Below, piece after piece: positions 4,652 to 6,129 of a stretch of 6,129 nt of DNA. The DNA is taken from the NCBI GenBank assembly GCA_030041195.1, contig JASHOI010000097.1, forward strand, positions 1 to 6,129, read 5' to 3'. A program made the translations under genes and the position numbers. How positions within the stretch are numbered: the stretch's first letter is position 1; the number at the start of each line of letters is the position of its first letter. The notes under the pieces were generated by a model. The model did not search any database. It saw nothing but the letters and a program-made list of their open reading frames with translations, and had not been told where the DNA came from. This stretch comes from Streptosporangiaceae bacterium (GTDB taxonomy: Bacteria > Actinomycetota > Actinomycetes > Streptosporangiales > Streptosporangiaceae).

Positions 4652-6129
4652 TCAACCTTCCCTGTGTTGATTCCCGTCTTTCTCTTCGCGCAAATCCCCA
4701 AGCTGGTTAGTGCCGCCGCCGTGTGCCTGCTCAGGCGCCTGCTGGCCTGGCATGGGGTCAGCCGGACGCAGTGAGGCCTCCATGAGATTGATCCAGACCT
4801 CTTCCAGCCCGGCCACGCAGCGCGCGTACACGCGCATCAGGACCTCCACGCTGTGCCCCGCCCACGCCGCGACCTCGGTGGCCGGGACGCGGGAGTTCAG
4901 GCGCCAGGTGATCCCGGAATGACGCAGGTCGTAAGGCCGACGCAGGAGCGGGGTCGCGAGCTGCGCGGGCGTCAGCGTCATGGCGCGTGCCTGCTGCCAG
5001 ACCCGCCAGTAAGTCGACGGCTGGATCGGGTTACCGCTCTCGCTGCGGAACAGGCGCCCGCCCGGCCCAGTACCGAAGCGCGAGATGTGCTCGCGCAGCA
5101 GCGTCACGAGTTCGGGCGGGATAGGGACGTTGCGCGTTGCCCGGCGAGCCCGGCCGGCGCGGGTCCGCGCCGAGGTCTGGCGGTCGCGGCCTTTCAGCCC
5201 CCGGTCCTCATGCACCCGGCCGTCGTCGGTGAAGTCCCGCCCAGCGGCCGGACTGGAGTCAGAGAAGATCAGCCGACCCCAGCCGGTCCCCGGCAGCACG
5301 CAACCGTCCTCCGTCAGGCTGATGACCTCGGCCGGCCGCATCATGGCGTAGAACATGCAGCCGAAGAACGCCACGAACCGTGGCCCCTGACGGCGGCCAA
5401 CGTAGCTGGTGACCACGAGCATGTCCGCCACGAGCTCGGGGCTGCCGACCGACCTGGGATCGACAGCTTCCTGGGGTTTTTCTGGCGGGCTCCAGCCCTC
5501 GGGCAGGTTGCCTTTACGCAGCGGGTTCTTGTCGAGCCGCTTCTTGCGCACCGCGTAGGCCAGGACCTGGTGCATCACGCGCCGGCGCCGGGCGAAGTAG
5601 TCGGGCGCCGCCGGGCTGCCGTCCAGGCACTTGGCGAGGGTGTCGAGCAAGTCGCAAACGATGGTGCCGTCGTTCAGCGCGCTGACCGGAAGCGAAGCCC
5701 GCTCCAGCCACGCGAGTGCCCGCCGCTCGTCATCTCCGGGCTCGCGGGCGTGCGCGTTCTGGTTCAGCTCCTTGCGCAGGGCGTGCCGCAGCACCTCAGG
5801 ATCCGGTGATCCGGCCAGGTCGCGCGCCAGGACGGGAACCGCGACACAGAGGGCCTCCAAAGTCGATACCCGGCTCTTGGCGGCAGCGTTCTTCCATACA
5901 GCCGCCACAAATTCCTGGCAGTGGCGGAAGAACGACACGTCGCGGCGCTGGCGAAGCAGCGACTGCGGCAGCCCGGTCTCCACGTCGAAGGCCTCGCCCT
6001 TGCTCGCGGCGGTCATGAGCCGGGCCCTGAACGACTCAGCCAGCCCCGCCTTCACGAACGTCTCATCGTGCCGGCGGCCAGCCACAATCCAGCGGACTCG
6101 GTAGCTCGGGGTAGCGCGACCCCGCGTCT
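4652..6129 (-). CDS. int: Tyrosine recombinase/integrase, 5' end beyond the window
   Basis: Site-specific recombinase of the lambda-integrase family, probably the integrase of an actinomycete integrative element (AICE) or prophage; it would recombine attP with the tRNA-Arg attB. At least 491 residues are visible. Numbering from the GTG at 6085: SAM-like core-binding domain at about 50-195; catalytic domain at about 215-425 with R250 (MMRPAEVISL), R388 (RPYDLRHS), H411 (WAGHS) and nucleophile Y420 (RVYARC). The usual first histidine of HxxR is Y385, common in actinobacterial integrases. K298 or a nearby lysine may be the beta-hairpin lysine. The C-terminal tail (about 440-477) is hydrophilic. 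GTG 6085 is probably not the true start: the frame stays open to the edge and its 14 upstream codons read TRGRATPSYRVRWI, continuous with the arm-binding-type strand VAGRRHDETF. Stop TGA is at 4654-4652, 264 bp from the tRNA fragment. Genes for xis and replication or transfer would be expected further right. Confidence 0.93.
   Translation of the reverse strand, partial: TRGRATPSYRVRWIVAGRRHDETFVKAGLAESFRARLMTAASKGEAFDVETGLPQSLLRQRRDVSFFRHCQEFVAAVWKNAAAKSRVSTLEALCVAVPVLARDLAGSPDPEVLRHALRKELNQNAHAREPGDDERRALAWLERASLPVSALNDGTIVCDLLDTLAKCLDGSPAAPDYFARRRRVMHQVLAYAVRKKRLDKNPLRKGNLPEGWSPPEKPQEAVDPRSVGSPELVADMLVVTSYVGRRQGPRFVAFFGCMFYAMMRPAEVISLTEDGCVLPGTGWGRLIFSDSSPAAGRDFTDDGRVHEDRGLKGRDRQTSARTRAGRARRATRNVPIPPELVTLLREHISRFGTGPGGRLFRSESGNPIQPSTYWRVWQQARAMTLTPAQLATPLLRRPYDLRHSGITWRLNSRVPATEVAAWAGHSVEVLMRVYARCVAGLEEVWINLMEASLRPADPMPGQQAPEQAHGGGTNQLGDLREEKDGNQHREG

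Noticed and set aside
4261..4701. 146-codon minus-strand open frame covering the tRNA fragment
   Set aside because: It reads through the tRNA fragment (CAGSNPAGGA is the usual translation of a T-arm) and overlaps the integrase stop; no family resemblance.
4853..5809. Plus-strand 318-codon frame opposite the integrase
   Set aside because: Antisense shadow of a recombinase that carries all its catalytic residues.

Overview
The window is about 70% G+C by eye, with GTG starts, G/C-rich third codon positions and short Shine-Dalgarno sequences. With a probable F420-dependent PPOX-fold enzyme and an actinobacterial-type integrase, this points to an actinomycete chromosome. I cannot name the genus.

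Layout. Positions 1-236 hold a five-copy 18-bp tandem repeat and a TetR-type palindrome ahead of a PEBP/YbhB-like gene (237-686, +). Facing it is an Rv3369-like PPOX-fold oxidoreductase (755-1180, -). Divergent from that, a 72-residue two-helix membrane protein (1244-1462, +) ends inside a 12-bp perfect hairpin. The interval 1473-1709 has no convincing gene but contains a roughly 67-bp imperfect palindrome. A TetR regulator (1710-2288, -) and an atypical SDR (2375-3256, +) form a divergent pair across an 86-bp spacer with repeated operator-like half-sites. A MIP/aquaporin channel (3451-4278, +) follows, ending in a hairpin.

The most informative part is 4325-6129. A 41-nt stretch on the minus strand (4347-4387) matches tRNA-Arg(CCG) from the anticodon loop to the discriminator base, but the 5' half is absent. 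About 265 bp further right is a tyrosine recombinase gene (minus strand) that runs off the right edge. This is the expected footprint of an integrated element in a tRNA-Arg gene. The left part (to about 4347) would be chromosome, the fragment the duplicated 3' end (an attL/attR-type site), and everything to the right would be an integrative element or prophage, with the intact tRNA-Arg at its far end outside the window.

The genes left of the att site look like unlinked single-gene or divergent units. Only the TetR/SDR pair, and the fragment/integrase pair, show a clear working relationship. I see no CRISPR array, rRNA, complete tRNA, toxin-antitoxin pair or defence operon. If a new system is present it is more likely in the element beyond the right edge.
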